Positions 41,558 to 49,870 of a DNA stretch of 64,000 nt are shown one piece after another. A program made the translations under genes and the position numbers. The DNA comes from an uncultured Alistipes sp. (GTDB lineage Bacteria; Bacteroidota; Bacteroidia; Bacteroidales; Rikenellaceae). The notes beneath the pieces are model-generated. The model had not been told where the DNA came from, ran no database searches, and saw only the letters and a list, made by a program, of their open reading frames with translations. The DNA lies in NCBI GenBank assembly GCA_900769445.1, contig CAAGGR010000022.1:80992-144991 (forward strand), in the 5' to 3' direction. How positions within the stretch are numbered: position 1 is the stretch's first letter; each line of letters starts with the position of its first letter.

Positions 41558-43105
41558 ATGACACAGGAAGAATTGTTTAAGAAGCTTATTGCTCACTGCA
41601 AGGAGTATGGTTTCATTTTCCCTTCAAGCGAGATTTACGACGGTCTTGGTGCTGTCTACGATTATGGTCAGAATGGTGTGGAGCTAAAGAATAACATCAA
41701 GCGCTACTGGTGGGACTCTATGGTGAAGCTCAACGAGAACATCGTTGGTATCGACGCTGCGATCTTTATGCACCCTCGCACTTGGGAGGCATCAGGCCAC
41801 GTAGGCGCCTTCAATGACCCTCTTATCGACAACAAGGACTCTAAGAAGCGCTACCGTGCTGATGTTCTTGTTGAGGATTGGATGGCTAAGCAGGAGGAGA
41901 AGATTGAGAAGGAGGTAGAGAAGGCGCACAAGAGATTCGGTGAAGCCTTCAATCGTGAGCAGTTCCTCGCTACATCACCTCGTGTATTGGAGATTAAGGC
42001 TAAGATGGATGCTATCCACGAGCGTTTCGCTACAGCCTTGAACGACAACAACCTTGAGGAGCTTAAGCAGATTATTATCGACTGCGAGATTGTATGTCCT
42101 ATTTCTGGTACTCGCAACTGGACAGATGTGCGTCAGTTCAACCTTATGTTCTCTACGCAGATGGGTTCTACAGCTGATGGTGCTAACACCGTATATCTCC
42201 GTCCTGAGACTGCGCAGGGTATCTTCGTGAACTACCTCAATGTGCAGAAGACAGGTCGTATGAAGCTACCTTTCGGTATCGCTCAGATAGGTAAGGCGTT
42301 CCGTAACGAGATTGTAGCGCGTCAGTTTATCTTCCGTATGCGTGAGTTTGAGCAGATGGAGATGCAGTTCTTCGTGCAGCCAGGAACAGAGATGGAGTGG
42401 TGGAACAAGTGGAAGGAGACACGTATGGCATGGCACCGCGCACTTGGCTTTGGCGACCAGAACTACCGTTTCCACGACCACGATAAATTGGCACACTATG
42501 CTAATGCTGCTACCGATGTAGAGTTCAACTTCCCATTTGGCTTCAAGGAGGTTGAGGGTATCCACTCTCGTACCGACTTCGACCTTGGTCGCCACCAGGA
42601 GTACTCTGGTAAGAAGATTCAGTACTTCGACCCAGAGCGTGGTGAGAGCTATGTGCCATATGTTGTTGAGACATCTATCGGTGTTGACCGTATGTTCTTG
42701 CAGATTATGTCTGCGGCATACTGTGAGGAGAAGTTGGAGAATGGCGAGGAGCGCGTAGTATTGCGCATCCCTGCAGCCCTTGCACCTACAAAGGTCGCTG
42801 TTATGCCACTTGTTAAGAAGGATGGTCTTCCAGAGGTTGCGCGCCAGATTATCGACGACTTGAAGTTCGACTACAACGTTGTTTACGACGAGAAGGACTC
42901 TATCGGTAAGCGCTACCGTCGTCAGGATGCTATCGGTACTCCTTTCTGCGTAACCATCGACCACGATACTTTGACCGACGGTATGGTTACCGTACGTCAT
43001 CGCGACACTATGGCTCAGGAGCGCGTTAAGATTGAGGATCTACACGCTATGATCGAGAAGGAGGTATCGTTCCGCGAGTTGTTCAAGAAGATTAAGGAGG
43101 CGTAG
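41558..43105 (+). CDS. glyS: Glycine--tRNA ligase (dimeric type)
   Basis: 515 aa. Class II synthetase of the homodimeric alpha2 type. The N-terminal region (CKEYGFIFPSSEIYDGLGAVYDYG) and class II motifs are seen: LRPETAQGIF, FRNEIVARQFIFRMREFEQMEMQFF (motif 2) and ETSIGVDRMFLQI (motif 3). A C-terminal anticodon-binding domain (PTKVAVMPLVKKDGLPEVARQI) follows. Its last codons contain AAGGAGG, which serves as the ribosome-binding site for ruvX. Confidence 0.97.
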   Translation: MTQEELFKKLIAHCKEYGFIFPSSEIYDGLGAVYDYGQNGVELKNNIKRYWWDSMVKLNENIVGIDAAIFMHPRTWEASGHVGAFNDPLIDNKDSKKRYRADVLVEDWMAKQEEKIEKEVEKAHKRFGEAFNREQFLATSPRVLEIKAKMDAIHERFATALNDNNLEELKQIIIDCEIVCPISGTRNWTDVRQFNLMFSTQMGSTADGANTVYLRPETAQGIFVNYLNVQKTGRMKLPFGIAQIGKAFRNEIVARQFIFRMREFEQMEMQFFVQPGTEMEWWNKWKETRMAWHRALGFGDQNYRFHDHDKLAHYANAATDVEFNFPFGFKEVEGIHSRTDFDLGRHQEYSGKKIQYFDPERGESYVPYVVETSIGVDRMFLQIMSAAYCEEKLENGEERVVLRIPAALAPTKVAVMPLVKKDGLPEVARQIIDDLKFDYNVVYDEKDSIGKRYRRQDAIGTPFCVTIDHDTLTDGMVTVRHRDTMAQERVKIEDLHAMIEKEVSFRELFKKIKEA

Positions 43106-43108
43106 TCT

Positions 43109-43531
43109 GTGCCACGATTGATAGCCATAGACTACGGCACTAAGCGCACAGGCCTTGCCGTTACCGACCCGCTGGGTATCATCGCCTCGCCACTCGAGAC
43201 GGTAGATACCAAGCAGTTGGAGCGCTACCTGGCTGAGTACTTTGCTAAGGAGGAGGTCTCAACAATAGTTGTTGGCTACCCACGTCAGATGAATGGCGCC
43301 CCTTCCGAGACGATGCGCTTTATTGAGCCTTTGATGGGTCGCCTACGCCATGCCTACCCAGATAAAAGGGTTGTGGCCTACGACGAGCGCTTCACATCGG
43401 TACTCGCACAGCGTACTATTCGCGAGAGTGGCATCGGCAAGATGGCACGACGTGATAAGTCTTTAGTTGACAAGGTCTCAGCAGCGATTATATTGCAGGA
43501 CTATATGGCTTCCAATAATGGACTTATATAG
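43109..43531 (+). CDS. ruvX: RuvX/YqgF-family pre-rRNA nuclease or resolvase
   Basis: 140 aa. RNase H-like fold with the N-terminal IAIDYGTKRTGLAV motif and catalytic acidic residues (DYG, DERFTS). Known as putative Holliday-junction resolvase; in E. coli YqgF matures the 16S rRNA 5' end. It starts with GTG at 43109, 3 nt after the glyS stop. The start is supported by a rare clear Shine-Dalgarno sequence, AAGGAGG (43093-43099), inside glyS. Confidence 0.9.
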   Translation: MPRLIAIDYGTKRTGLAVTDPLGIIASPLETVDTKQLERYLAEYFAKEEVSTIVVGYPRQMNGAPSETMRFIEPLMGRLRHAYPDKRVVAYDERFTSVLAQRTIRESGIGKMARRDKSLVDKVSAAIILQDYMASNNGLI

Positions 43532-43579
43532 GATACCCCCATATTACTAATTACTAATTGCTAATTACTCATTGATTAG

Positions 43580-44128
43580 ATGATTTATCCAATCGTTATA
43601 TATGGCTCGCAGATTTTGCGAAACAAGTCGGAGAATATAACTGCCGAGTATCCAGAGCTTAAGAAGCTCCTCGAGGATATGTGGCTCACTCTTGCTGAGG
43701 CTGAGGGTGTAGGTCTTGCAGCGCCTCAGATTGGCAAGAACATCCGTCTCTTTATTGTAGACTGCACACCTTGGGGCGAGGATGACCCAACACTTGCAGA
43801 CTACAAGCGTGTATTTATCAATGCCGAGATCTACGAGCGCTCAGAGGAGACATCTCTTTTCGAGGAGGGTTGCCTCTCACTCCCAGGTCTCCACGAGAAT
43901 GTGCGTCGCCCAGTCTCTATCCGTATGCGTTACCTCGACGAGAACTTTGTTGAGCATGACGAGGAGTTCACTGGCAAGCCAGCACGTGTTATCCAGCACG
44001 AGTACGACCATATCGAGGGTCTTGTATTCACCGACCACCTTGTCCCTCTTCGCAAAAACCTTATCAAAAATAAGTTGCAGAAGATGGCGAGAGGATCATA
44101 TAAAGCGTTTTACAAAACCAAACGATAA
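43580..44128 (+). CDS. def: Peptide deformylase
   Basis: 182 aa. It removes the formyl group from new proteins. All three family motifs are present: GVGLAAPQIG, EGCLSLPG (metal-binding Cys) and QHEYDHIEG (HExxH). The length is normal. It lies in a row with glyS and ruvX, 48 nt after ruvX. Its TAA stop begins a palindromic repeat. Confidence 0.96.
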   Translation: MIYPIVIYGSQILRNKSENITAEYPELKKLLEDMWLTLAEAEGVGLAAPQIGKNIRLFIVDCTPWGEDDPTLADYKRVFINAEIYERSEETSLFEEGCLSLPGLHENVRRPVSIRMRYLDENFVEHDEEFTGKPARVIQHEYDHIEGLVFTDHLVPLRKNLIKNKLQKMARGSYKAFYKTKR

Positions 44129-44256
44129 TTTCTTGTGATAAGGGGCACATCTGCTGCCGCTAACAAAAATAAATGCGAATGGGCAGTACGCCAAAGTACA
44201 GCCCATCCGCATTTTTTTTGCCGAGCGTTGCATCTGACCCCTTCTGACAAGAAATT
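44127..44256 (+). repeat. Double-palindrome repeat element, type A interior, copy 3
   Basis: 130 bp beginning with the last two bases of the def stop. Outer arms AATTTCTTGT and ACAAGAAATT extend through GGGG/CCCC. The inner hairpin is AAATGCG-AATGGGCAGTAC-(GCCAAA)-GTACAGCCCATC-CGCATTT, followed by eight T residues. The interior blocks (CTGCCGCTAACAAAAAT, TTTGCCGAGCGTTG) are type A while the outer stem is like type B, so it looks like a hybrid. A partial second right end lies at 44287-44303. Confidence 0.88.
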
Positions 44257-44304
44257 GGGTTGTGCTTCTCATTAAGCTGGAATTGCTCTTCTGACAAGAA
44301 ATTT

Positions 44305-44442
44305 GGGTCTCGCGCTAAGGACGGTGCGTGTTGTTAAAAGGCTATGCCTTTTTATATGTTACCCTTTAAGCCCTTTTCTGCCTCTTTCTACCCTTTGGTA
44401 TCAGACGCAGTAATTAAACTCTGCGCGAAGCGCACCACACTT
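44305..44442 (+). repeat. Dispersed ~138-bp tail repeat, copy a
   Basis: Nearly the same as 58174-58312: GGGTCTCGCGCTAAGG, GTTGTTAAAAGGCTATGCC (small hairpin AAAAGGC/GCCTTTT), ACCCTTTAAGCCCTTTTCTG, CCCTTTGGTATCAG and GCGAAGCGCACCACAC. No reading frame is conserved, so it seems non-coding. Confidence 0.85.
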
Positions 44443-44460
44443 GTCGCTTCAATATAAAAT

Positions 44461-44488
44461 AATAGGCTAACCAAACGGTTAGCCTATT
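44461..44488 (-). terminator. Terminator of purC
   Basis: A 12-bp perfect stem AATAGGCTAACC / GGTTAGCCTATT with a 4-nt loop, followed on the minus strand by ATTTTATATT. It can also stop transcription from the left. Confidence 0.9.
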
Positions 44489-44508
44489 CTATTTATATGG
44501 GTTGTTGA

Positions 44509-45453
44509 TTACAACGTCTTCAAGTACTCCGAGACATTCTTCTCGATGCGAGCCTCGACATCGTCGGCCTCGGCACGAACAAACTTCTCGCCAGTAACAG
44601 CCTCGTAAAGCTCGATATAGCGCTCAGTGATGCCTGCAACAACCTCTGGGGTCATATCTGGCACCTGCTGACCCTCCTGACCCTGGAAGCCATTCTCCAT
44701 CAGCCACTCGCGAACGAACTCCTTCGAAAGTTGCTTCTGCTTCTCGCCCTTAGCGAGGCGCTCCTCGTAGCCCTCTTTATAGAAGTAGCGCGATGAGTCT
44801 GGGGTGTGAATCTCGTCCATAAGGTAGATAACGCCATTCTTCTTACCGAATTCGTACTTTGTATCTACAAGGATAAGTCCCATCTTCTCGGCAATCTCAG
44901 TACCGCGCTGGAAGATAGCGCGTGTGTATCTCTCCAACTGCTCGTACTCCTCGCGTGATACAAGCCCCTGTGCGATAATCTCCTCCTTTGAAATATCCTC
45001 GTCGTGTCCCTCATCGGCCTTAGTAGTAGGGGTGATGATTGGCTCTGGGAACTTCTGATTCTCGACCATGCCATCAGGCATAGCAACGCCGCAGATAGTG
45101 CGCTTGCCAGCCTTATACTCTCTCCAAGCATGACCAGAGAGGTAGCCGCGGATAACCATCTCAACCTTATAAGGCTCGCAGCGATGACCCACCGTAACCA
45201 TTGGATCTGGCACTGCAATCTTCCAGTTTGGAAGGATGTCGGTTGTGGCATCAAGGAACTTAGCTGCAATCTGGTTTAGCACCTGACCCTTGAAAGGAAT
45301 ACCCTTAGGGAGTACTACATCGAATGCAGAGATACGGTCAGAGACAACCATCACAAGGTAGTCGTCGTTGATGTTATATACATCGCGTACCTTGCCTACA
45401 TAGTGGCCCTTCTGTCCCTCAAACTGAAAATCATTCTTTACAATAGCATTCAT
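44509..45453 (-). CDS. purC: Phosphoribosylaminoimidazole-succinocarboxamide synthase
   Basis: 314 aa. SAICAR synthase of purine biosynthesis. Family signatures are GKVRDVYNINDDYLVMVVSDRISAFD, the YKVEMVIRGYLSGHAWREY segment, LILVDTKYEFGKKNG and DEIHTPDSSRYF. It is longer than E. coli PurC (237) and closer to the ~300-aa type of yeast and Bacteroidetes. A -7 box lies 30 nt upstream (45483-45490). Confidence 0.96.
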   Translation of the reverse strand: MNAIVKNDFQFEGQKGHYVGKVRDVYNINDDYLVMVVSDRISAFDVVLPKGIPFKGQVLNQIAAKFLDATTDILPNWKIAVPDPMVTVGHRCEPYKVEMVIRGYLSGHAWREYKAGKRTICGVAMPDGMVENQKFPEPIITPTTKADEGHDEDISKEEIIAQGLVSREEYEQLERYTRAIFQRGTEIAEKMGLILVDTKYEFGKKNGVIYLMDEIHTPDSSRYFYKEGYEERLAKGEKQKQLSKEFVREWLMENGFQGQEGQQVPDMTPEVVAGITERYIELYEAVTGEKFVRAEADDVEARIEKNVSEYLKTL

Positions 45454-45482
45454 ATATTTAAGTATTTATTGGTTTCTCGTTG

Positions 45483-45490
45483 CAAATGTA
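45483..45490 (-). promoter_or_regulatory. Candidate -7 box for purC
   Basis: Minus strand TACATTTG. No terminator is seen between the upstream complex operon and this box, so purC may also receive read-through. Confidence 0.5.
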
Positions 45491-45518
45491 TAAATAATTT
45501 GTAATTCTCGGCTGAAAT

Positions 45519-46280
45519 CTACTTTTTTTGCTTTGCACGTAGGCGTGTGATACCGTCGATAAAACATAGCGGGTGTGTAGGAGCGCCAGGGAGCCATAGG
45601 TCGACATGGTACTTATCTAAGAACTTACGATCTACAGCGGGGCTATCGGCATACAAGCCGCCCGACACTGCCTCGGAGCCTGCAACAACCAAAATCTTAG
45701 GCTCAGCGATGGAGTTGTGGCATATATCCAATGCCTCTGCCATATTAGCGCTGATAGGGCCGGTAAGCACCAGACCGTCGGCATGACGTGGTGATGCGGT
45801 AAAGCCTACACCGTAGCGACCGAAGTCGAAGTTTACATTGCCCGTAGCGTTAAGCTCCATCTCCACAGAGCAGTCGCCACCAGCTGAGACCTCGCGTAGC
45901 TGCAATGCCTTGCCGAAGTACTTAGCTATCTCGGGACGGATAGCCGAAGTGTCGAATTTTGGTGCAGTCTGTCCTGCCTCGACAACTAAATCCTCGCGAC
46001 GTGTGGCAGCAAGGCGGTGTTCGTTGGTAAACTTGATATTCTTAGGCGCGCACTTCTGGCACTCGCCACAGAAGAGACACTTACCCATGTCAAGGGTAAA
46101 TGGTGCTGTGGTGATAGCACCCGTAGGGCATATCTTTGCTGCGCGCTCTATATCGCTCTTATCCTCGGTGTCGGTAAGTAGCGGGAAGCCACGAAACTCC
46201 TCGGTGAGAGTTACAGCATCCAAATCGGGGATATATTGCCAGCCGTGGCTACGAAGTATCTTAATCTTTTGAAATAACAT
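45519..46280 (-). CDS. Ehr-like complex: ferredoxin/NuoB-type small subunit fusion, degenerate
   Basis: 253 aa. Residues ~45-85 are a ferredoxin-like part with Cys51 (ICPTGAI) and Cys68, 71, 74 and 77 (CLFCGECQKC), enough for one [4Fe-4S] cluster; the second set of ligands is missing. Residues ~125-250 follow the NuoB/HyfI fold. In it the CC or CxxC pair reads GDC (only Cys137 kept), GSCAxSGG reads GSEAVSGG and PGCPP reads PGAPT. Thus three of four ligands of the proximal (N2-type) cluster are absent. It is the last gene of the complex operon. The electron-carrying role is therefore uncertain; family relation to HyfH/HyfI is seen, loss of redox function is inference. Confidence 0.85.
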   Translation of the reverse strand: MLFQKIKILRSHGWQYIPDLDAVTLTEEFRGFPLLTDTEDKSDIERAAKICPTGAITTAPFTLDMGKCLFCGECQKCAPKNIKFTNEHRLAATRREDLVVEAGQTAPKFDTSAIRPEIAKYFGKALQLREVSAGGDCSVEMELNATGNVNFDFGRYGVGFTASPRHADGLVLTGPISANMAEALDICHNSIAEPKILVVAGSEAVSGGLYADSPAVDRKFLDKYHVDLWLPGAPTHPLCFIDGITRLRAKQKK

Positions 46281-46291
46281 AACTCTCTCTA

Positions 46292-47806
46292 TTATAGGTC
46301 GTGTCCACAGTACGACAGGTTAAAACTCTTGTTGTTGATAGGGAAGTCTGAGATGCCCTCAGTGCGAACGGCTATAGCCAGACCAAGCCAGTTGTGAACG
46401 CTTGGATCCTTAATCTTGTACTTCGCGATGTTGCCCTCCTTATCGGTTAGTGCCACATGGCATATCTCGCCTCGCCAACCCTCAATCAACGAGAATGACA
46501 ACGCCTCGCCCTGAAGTTGTGGCTCGTAGTTAGGTGCAGGGATATTGTCCGATGGCTTATATGTTGAAAGCACCTTCTCGATGTAGTCGGCACTCTGCAA
46601 TACCTCATCAAGACGTGTGGCAAGGCGCGACATAACATCGCCATCGGTCTTTACCACTGGCATATGGCTGATGCCTACAGCGTAGTAGCCAGATGGGTGT
46701 GTAGTTCGGATATCGCGGGCAACGCCACTTGCACGTGCTGCCTGACCAACGCCACCAATGCGCTCCATCTCCTCCTTTGGCACAAGACCGCACTGCTCGA
46801 AGCGGGCAAGTAGGGTGTGCGACTCAAGGATGTCGGTGCGTAGTTCGTTGTAGCGACGACGTACATCGGCAATATTCTTCCTTATAAGTGCGATCTTCTC
46901 CTCGGTAAGAGGGTGGTTGCTACCAAATGGGCGGATAAGGCTCTTGCCGAAGCGGTTGCCACACCATGCCTGCGAGGTGTTAATAGTAACAGTACGCAAT
47001 GCCTCGCATACAACCTGATAGAGTTGAAATGCGATATCTGTACCCAACGCACCGGTATCGGCAAGGTGCATAGCGATACGCTCAAGCTCGATAGCTACCA
47101 AACGCTCCAAGCGAAGGTCGTTACCAATGTCTACCGTTGTTAGCTTCTCCACAAGTTCAGCATATGCTGTGGCGTGACCTACAGCCGTATCGCCAGCCAC
47201 AGACTCAGCAATTAGGGTCTGGCGTAGGCGGTTTTGGTTGCGCACCATCTCGCTCTCAACGCCACGATGCTGGTAGCCGAGGGCTATCTCGAGGTGGAGA
47301 ACCTGCTCGCCATCGCAGATAAAGCGGAAGGCACCTGGCTCGATGATACCTGCGTGGATAGGACCTACATTAACCTCGTGAAGCTCCTCGCCCTCGATAG
47401 TGTAGAAGGGGTAGCTATCCATTGTAGACTCCTTGTCGCGACGGTCGAATGGGAAGCGTAGCGGCTTAAGCCATGGATGGTTGTCGAAAGGTACGCCATA
47501 TAGTTCATGAATCTCGCGCTCGAAGGGGTGAAATTGGTGATGCACCGCTGTAAGAGAGGCAAGACCCTCAGCATAGTAGTCTGGAATGAATGATGTTAGG
47601 TATACCTCACCGCTCATATCATCGAGAAGGATAAGGTAGAACTTAAGACCATTCTCTATCTCTGTAGCGAAGTAGTGTCCTATATGGTAGCGCGAATCAT
47701 TCATGCGCTCCTTGAGGTCGTTGTACAAATCTATATACTCCACAACGGGGATGTCGCTAATAGCAACTGCCGAAGAGGTATTGTTTGTTATATGATAGAG
47801 TTTCAT
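46292..47806 (-). CDS. Ehr-like complex: HyfG/NuoCD-type large subunit without NiFe ligands
   Basis: 504 aa. The N-terminal ~125 residues are NuoC-like (HPFEREIHELYGVPFDNHPWLKPLRFPFD). The remainder is NuoD/hydrogenase-large-subunit-like (IALGYQHRGVESEM, HATAYAELVE, NRFGKSLIRPFG). In true NiFe enzymes the first ligand motif is CGIC; here it is AGDT (204-207, in ESVAGDTAVGH). The C-terminal DPCxxC is replaced by NLSYCG (496-501, SFNLSYCGHDL). The NiFe site therefore cannot form. No C-terminal maturation peptide is present. This matches the energy-converting-hydrogenase-related (Ehr) class, relatives of complex I without hydrogenase activity. Confidence 0.9.
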   Translation of the reverse strand: MKLYHITNNTSSAVAISDIPVVEYIDLYNDLKERMNDSRYHIGHYFATEIENGLKFYLILLDDMSGEVYLTSFIPDYYAEGLASLTAVHHQFHPFEREIHELYGVPFDNHPWLKPLRFPFDRRDKESTMDSYPFYTIEGEELHEVNVGPIHAGIIEPGAFRFICDGEQVLHLEIALGYQHRGVESEMVRNQNRLRQTLIAESVAGDTAVGHATAYAELVEKLTTVDIGNDLRLERLVAIELERIAMHLADTGALGTDIAFQLYQVVCEALRTVTINTSQAWCGNRFGKSLIRPFGSNHPLTEEKIALIRKNIADVRRRYNELRTDILESHTLLARFEQCGLVPKEEMERIGGVGQAARASGVARDIRTTHPSGYYAVGISHMPVVKTDGDVMSRLATRLDEVLQSADYIEKVLSTYKPSDNIPAPNYEPQLQGEALSFSLIEGWRGEICHVALTDKEGNIAKYKIKDPSVHNWLGLAIAVRTEGISDFPINNKSFNLSYCGHDL

Positions 47807-47810
47807 ACTA

Positions 47811-49229
47811 TTATCCGATATTTACAATTACATCAATAGCCTGCTTAAGTGGCTCTGGCATCCAGATACCTATTGCAATTGCCGCAATGAGCAACACTGC
47901 TGCCGAGTACGAAAGTCGGCGGTTTACCTCCGAGAGGTGCAACTCATCCTGGTTGGAATGGTATCCAAGGCGTAGTGTGCGACTCCAGATAGAGTAGATG
48001 ACGATGCACATCAAAAGCAACATCGCTATAAGCAACCACCAGCTACCGTTAGAGATAATACCCTTGAAAATCATAACCTCCGATAGGAAGAGTGGCGATG
48101 GTGGAAAGGCAAGAAGTGCTAATGTGCCAATAATGAAGCCTATAGCACCCACGCGGTTGATGTTCATATAGTTACCAATGCGGTTGATGCTGTAGCTATC
48201 GTAGATATGTCGCATGATGCCCACCTGGAAGAACATAGAACTCTTAATAAAGGTGTGGCAAACAACATGAAGCACTGCAGCCCATAGTGCTACGCCACCA
48301 ATACCCATACCGATAACCACGATGCCCATATTCTCAACCGTAGAGTAGGACAAGAAACGTTTGTAGTTGTTTGTGCGACGTAGGAACATAGCACCCACGG
48401 CCAACGATAGGATACCGATAAGTATCAACGTGTGGCGCGCCCACTCGAAGACCTCGCCAGTAGAGGCGTATAGGTCATAAATACGGTAGATAGAGACGAA
48501 ACCTGCGTTTACCAAAGCTGTAGAGATAAATGCTGATGCCGGAGCAGGAGCTGCATAGTTGGCATCCACACCTACGGTGTAGAGTGGGAAGATCTCCATC
48601 TTACAGCTATAGCCCACAATCATAAGCAAGAAAGCAACCTTCAAGTAGAGAGGGTTGCCGTTGGCAATAACCTCCTTAAGGGCGCTGTAATCCAACATGC
48701 CATGCTCGGCAACGGTCGATAGTAGCAAAATGCCGAGATATGCCATTGCGATACCTGTGGAGCAGACAAAGATATACTTCCATGTAGCCTCCAACGAGAG
48801 CTTGAACTCGCGGTGGTAGATGATACCTGCCGAGCAGATGGTTGTAAGCTCCAAGAAGACCCATGTTATCGCCAAGTTATCGGAGTAGTATACGCATGTG
48901 ATAGCTACAGCCAACAGCATCAAAAGCGTGTAGTATGCCTTATATGAGCGTGTTGACACCTCCTCTGCTCGAAGATAGGATGATGAGTGGATAAGTGTAA
49001 AGCCGAGTACCGCTGTCATAAGTATATGGAACAATATGGCAAGGGTGTCGGTGCGAAATATCGAGAGCATAACCGCGTCGGTATGCTTCAATGCAATGAT
49101 CAACGCTATGCCCGCAACCTGAGTAAGGAAGAAGCCGCATGCCAAGAGACGTGTGGTACGCTCGGTCTTAACAAAGAGAGGCGCTATGGCAAAGATTAGC
49201 GATACGAGGATAAATATTATCATTTCCAT
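47811..49229 (-). CDS. Ehr-like complex: HyfF/NuoN-type antiporter-like subunit
   Basis: 472 aa, ~14 transmembrane segments, of the proton-conducting antiporter-like family (NuoL/M/N, MrpA/D). Recognisable segments are the ELTTICSAGIIYHREF region (family Glu), LLMIVGYSCKMEIFPLYTVGVDANYAAPAP (conserved Lys and Pro) and LSYSTVENMGIVVIGMGIGG. Predicted to move protons or sodium ions. The start is ATG 49229 or the in-frame ATG 49223. It overlaps nothing and is tightly spaced (4 nt to each neighbour). Confidence 0.9.
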   Translation of the reverse strand: MEMIIFILVSLIFAIAPLFVKTERTTRLLACGFFLTQVAGIALIIALKHTDAVMLSIFRTDTLAILFHILMTAVLGFTLIHSSSYLRAEEVSTRSYKAYYTLLMLLAVAITCVYYSDNLAITWVFLELTTICSAGIIYHREFKLSLEATWKYIFVCSTGIAMAYLGILLLSTVAEHGMLDYSALKEVIANGNPLYLKVAFLLMIVGYSCKMEIFPLYTVGVDANYAAPAPASAFISTALVNAGFVSIYRIYDLYASTGEVFEWARHTLILIGILSLAVGAMFLRRTNNYKRFLSYSTVENMGIVVIGMGIGGVALWAAVLHVVCHTFIKSSMFFQVGIMRHIYDSYSINRIGNYMNINRVGAIGFIIGTLALLAFPPSPLFLSEVMIFKGIISNGSWWLLIAMLLLMCIVIYSIWSRTLRLGYHSNQDELHLSEVNRRLSYSAAVLLIAAIAIGIWMPEPLKQAIDVIVNIG

Positions 49230-49233
49230 AGTG

Positions 49234-49860
49234 TTAATCTTTAATATAGGTTAGTGCATCCGTCTCGTCGGTGTGAATATCATCGTCCATACGACGTAGG
49301 AACATACCGAGGATGAGTATCGAAATCAAGATATCGAGCATAATAGCGAGGTTAATAAGCATAGGCAACTCAACACCGATAGCCATTGAGAAGAGGAATA
49401 CACCATTCTCAATAACCAAGAAGCCGATGAGGTGGGCAAATATTCGCTTACGCATAACGATAAGGATAAGACCCGAAAGTAGGGCGTATAGTGCCACACC
49501 GAAGAATATCATATCGGTACGCTGGTCTGCCATGTAGTATGTGATGGTGCAACTTGCGATAAGTGCCACGATAGACATCACCAAGGCACCAAACTGCGAT
49601 GAACTTGAGTGGATGCGGTTAATCTTTGTTTGGCGTATCACTCGCATAAGGATTGCTGGAATGATGATAGCCTTGAAAATTAGGGTCTCGGCGATGATGA
49701 AGGACATCTCCACTGGGTGAAACTCGTGTAGACGTGCCATGGCAATACCGAAAAGCAACAATCCCTGCAAAGCAAGAATGGTGGTATGGTTGCGGAAACG
49801 GTCAGCTATCGAAAGATAGATGAGCGTCAATACATATAGTATTATTAATGATAGTATCAT
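49234..49860 (-). CDS. Ehr-like complex: HyfE/NuoK-type membrane subunit
   Basis: 208 aa with six or more hydrophobic helices. The first half is HyfE-specific; the second half (LIVMRKRIFAHLIGFLVIENGVFLFSMAIGVELPMLINLAIMLDILISILILGMF) is NuoK-like with the conserved membrane Glu in LVIENG. Length matches HyfE (~216) rather than NuoK (~100). Part of the ion-pathway module. Confidence 0.88.
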   Translation of the reverse strand: MILSLIILYVLTLIYLSIADRFRNHTTILALQGLLLFGIAMARLHEFHPVEMSFIIAETLIFKAIIIPAILMRVIRQTKINRIHSSSSQFGALVMSIVALIASCTITYYMADQRTDMIFFGVALYALLSGLILIVMRKRIFAHLIGFLVIENGVFLFSMAIGVELPMLINLAIMLDILISILILGMFLRRMDDDIHTDETDALTYIKD

Positions 49861-49870
49861 AACCGTGTTG

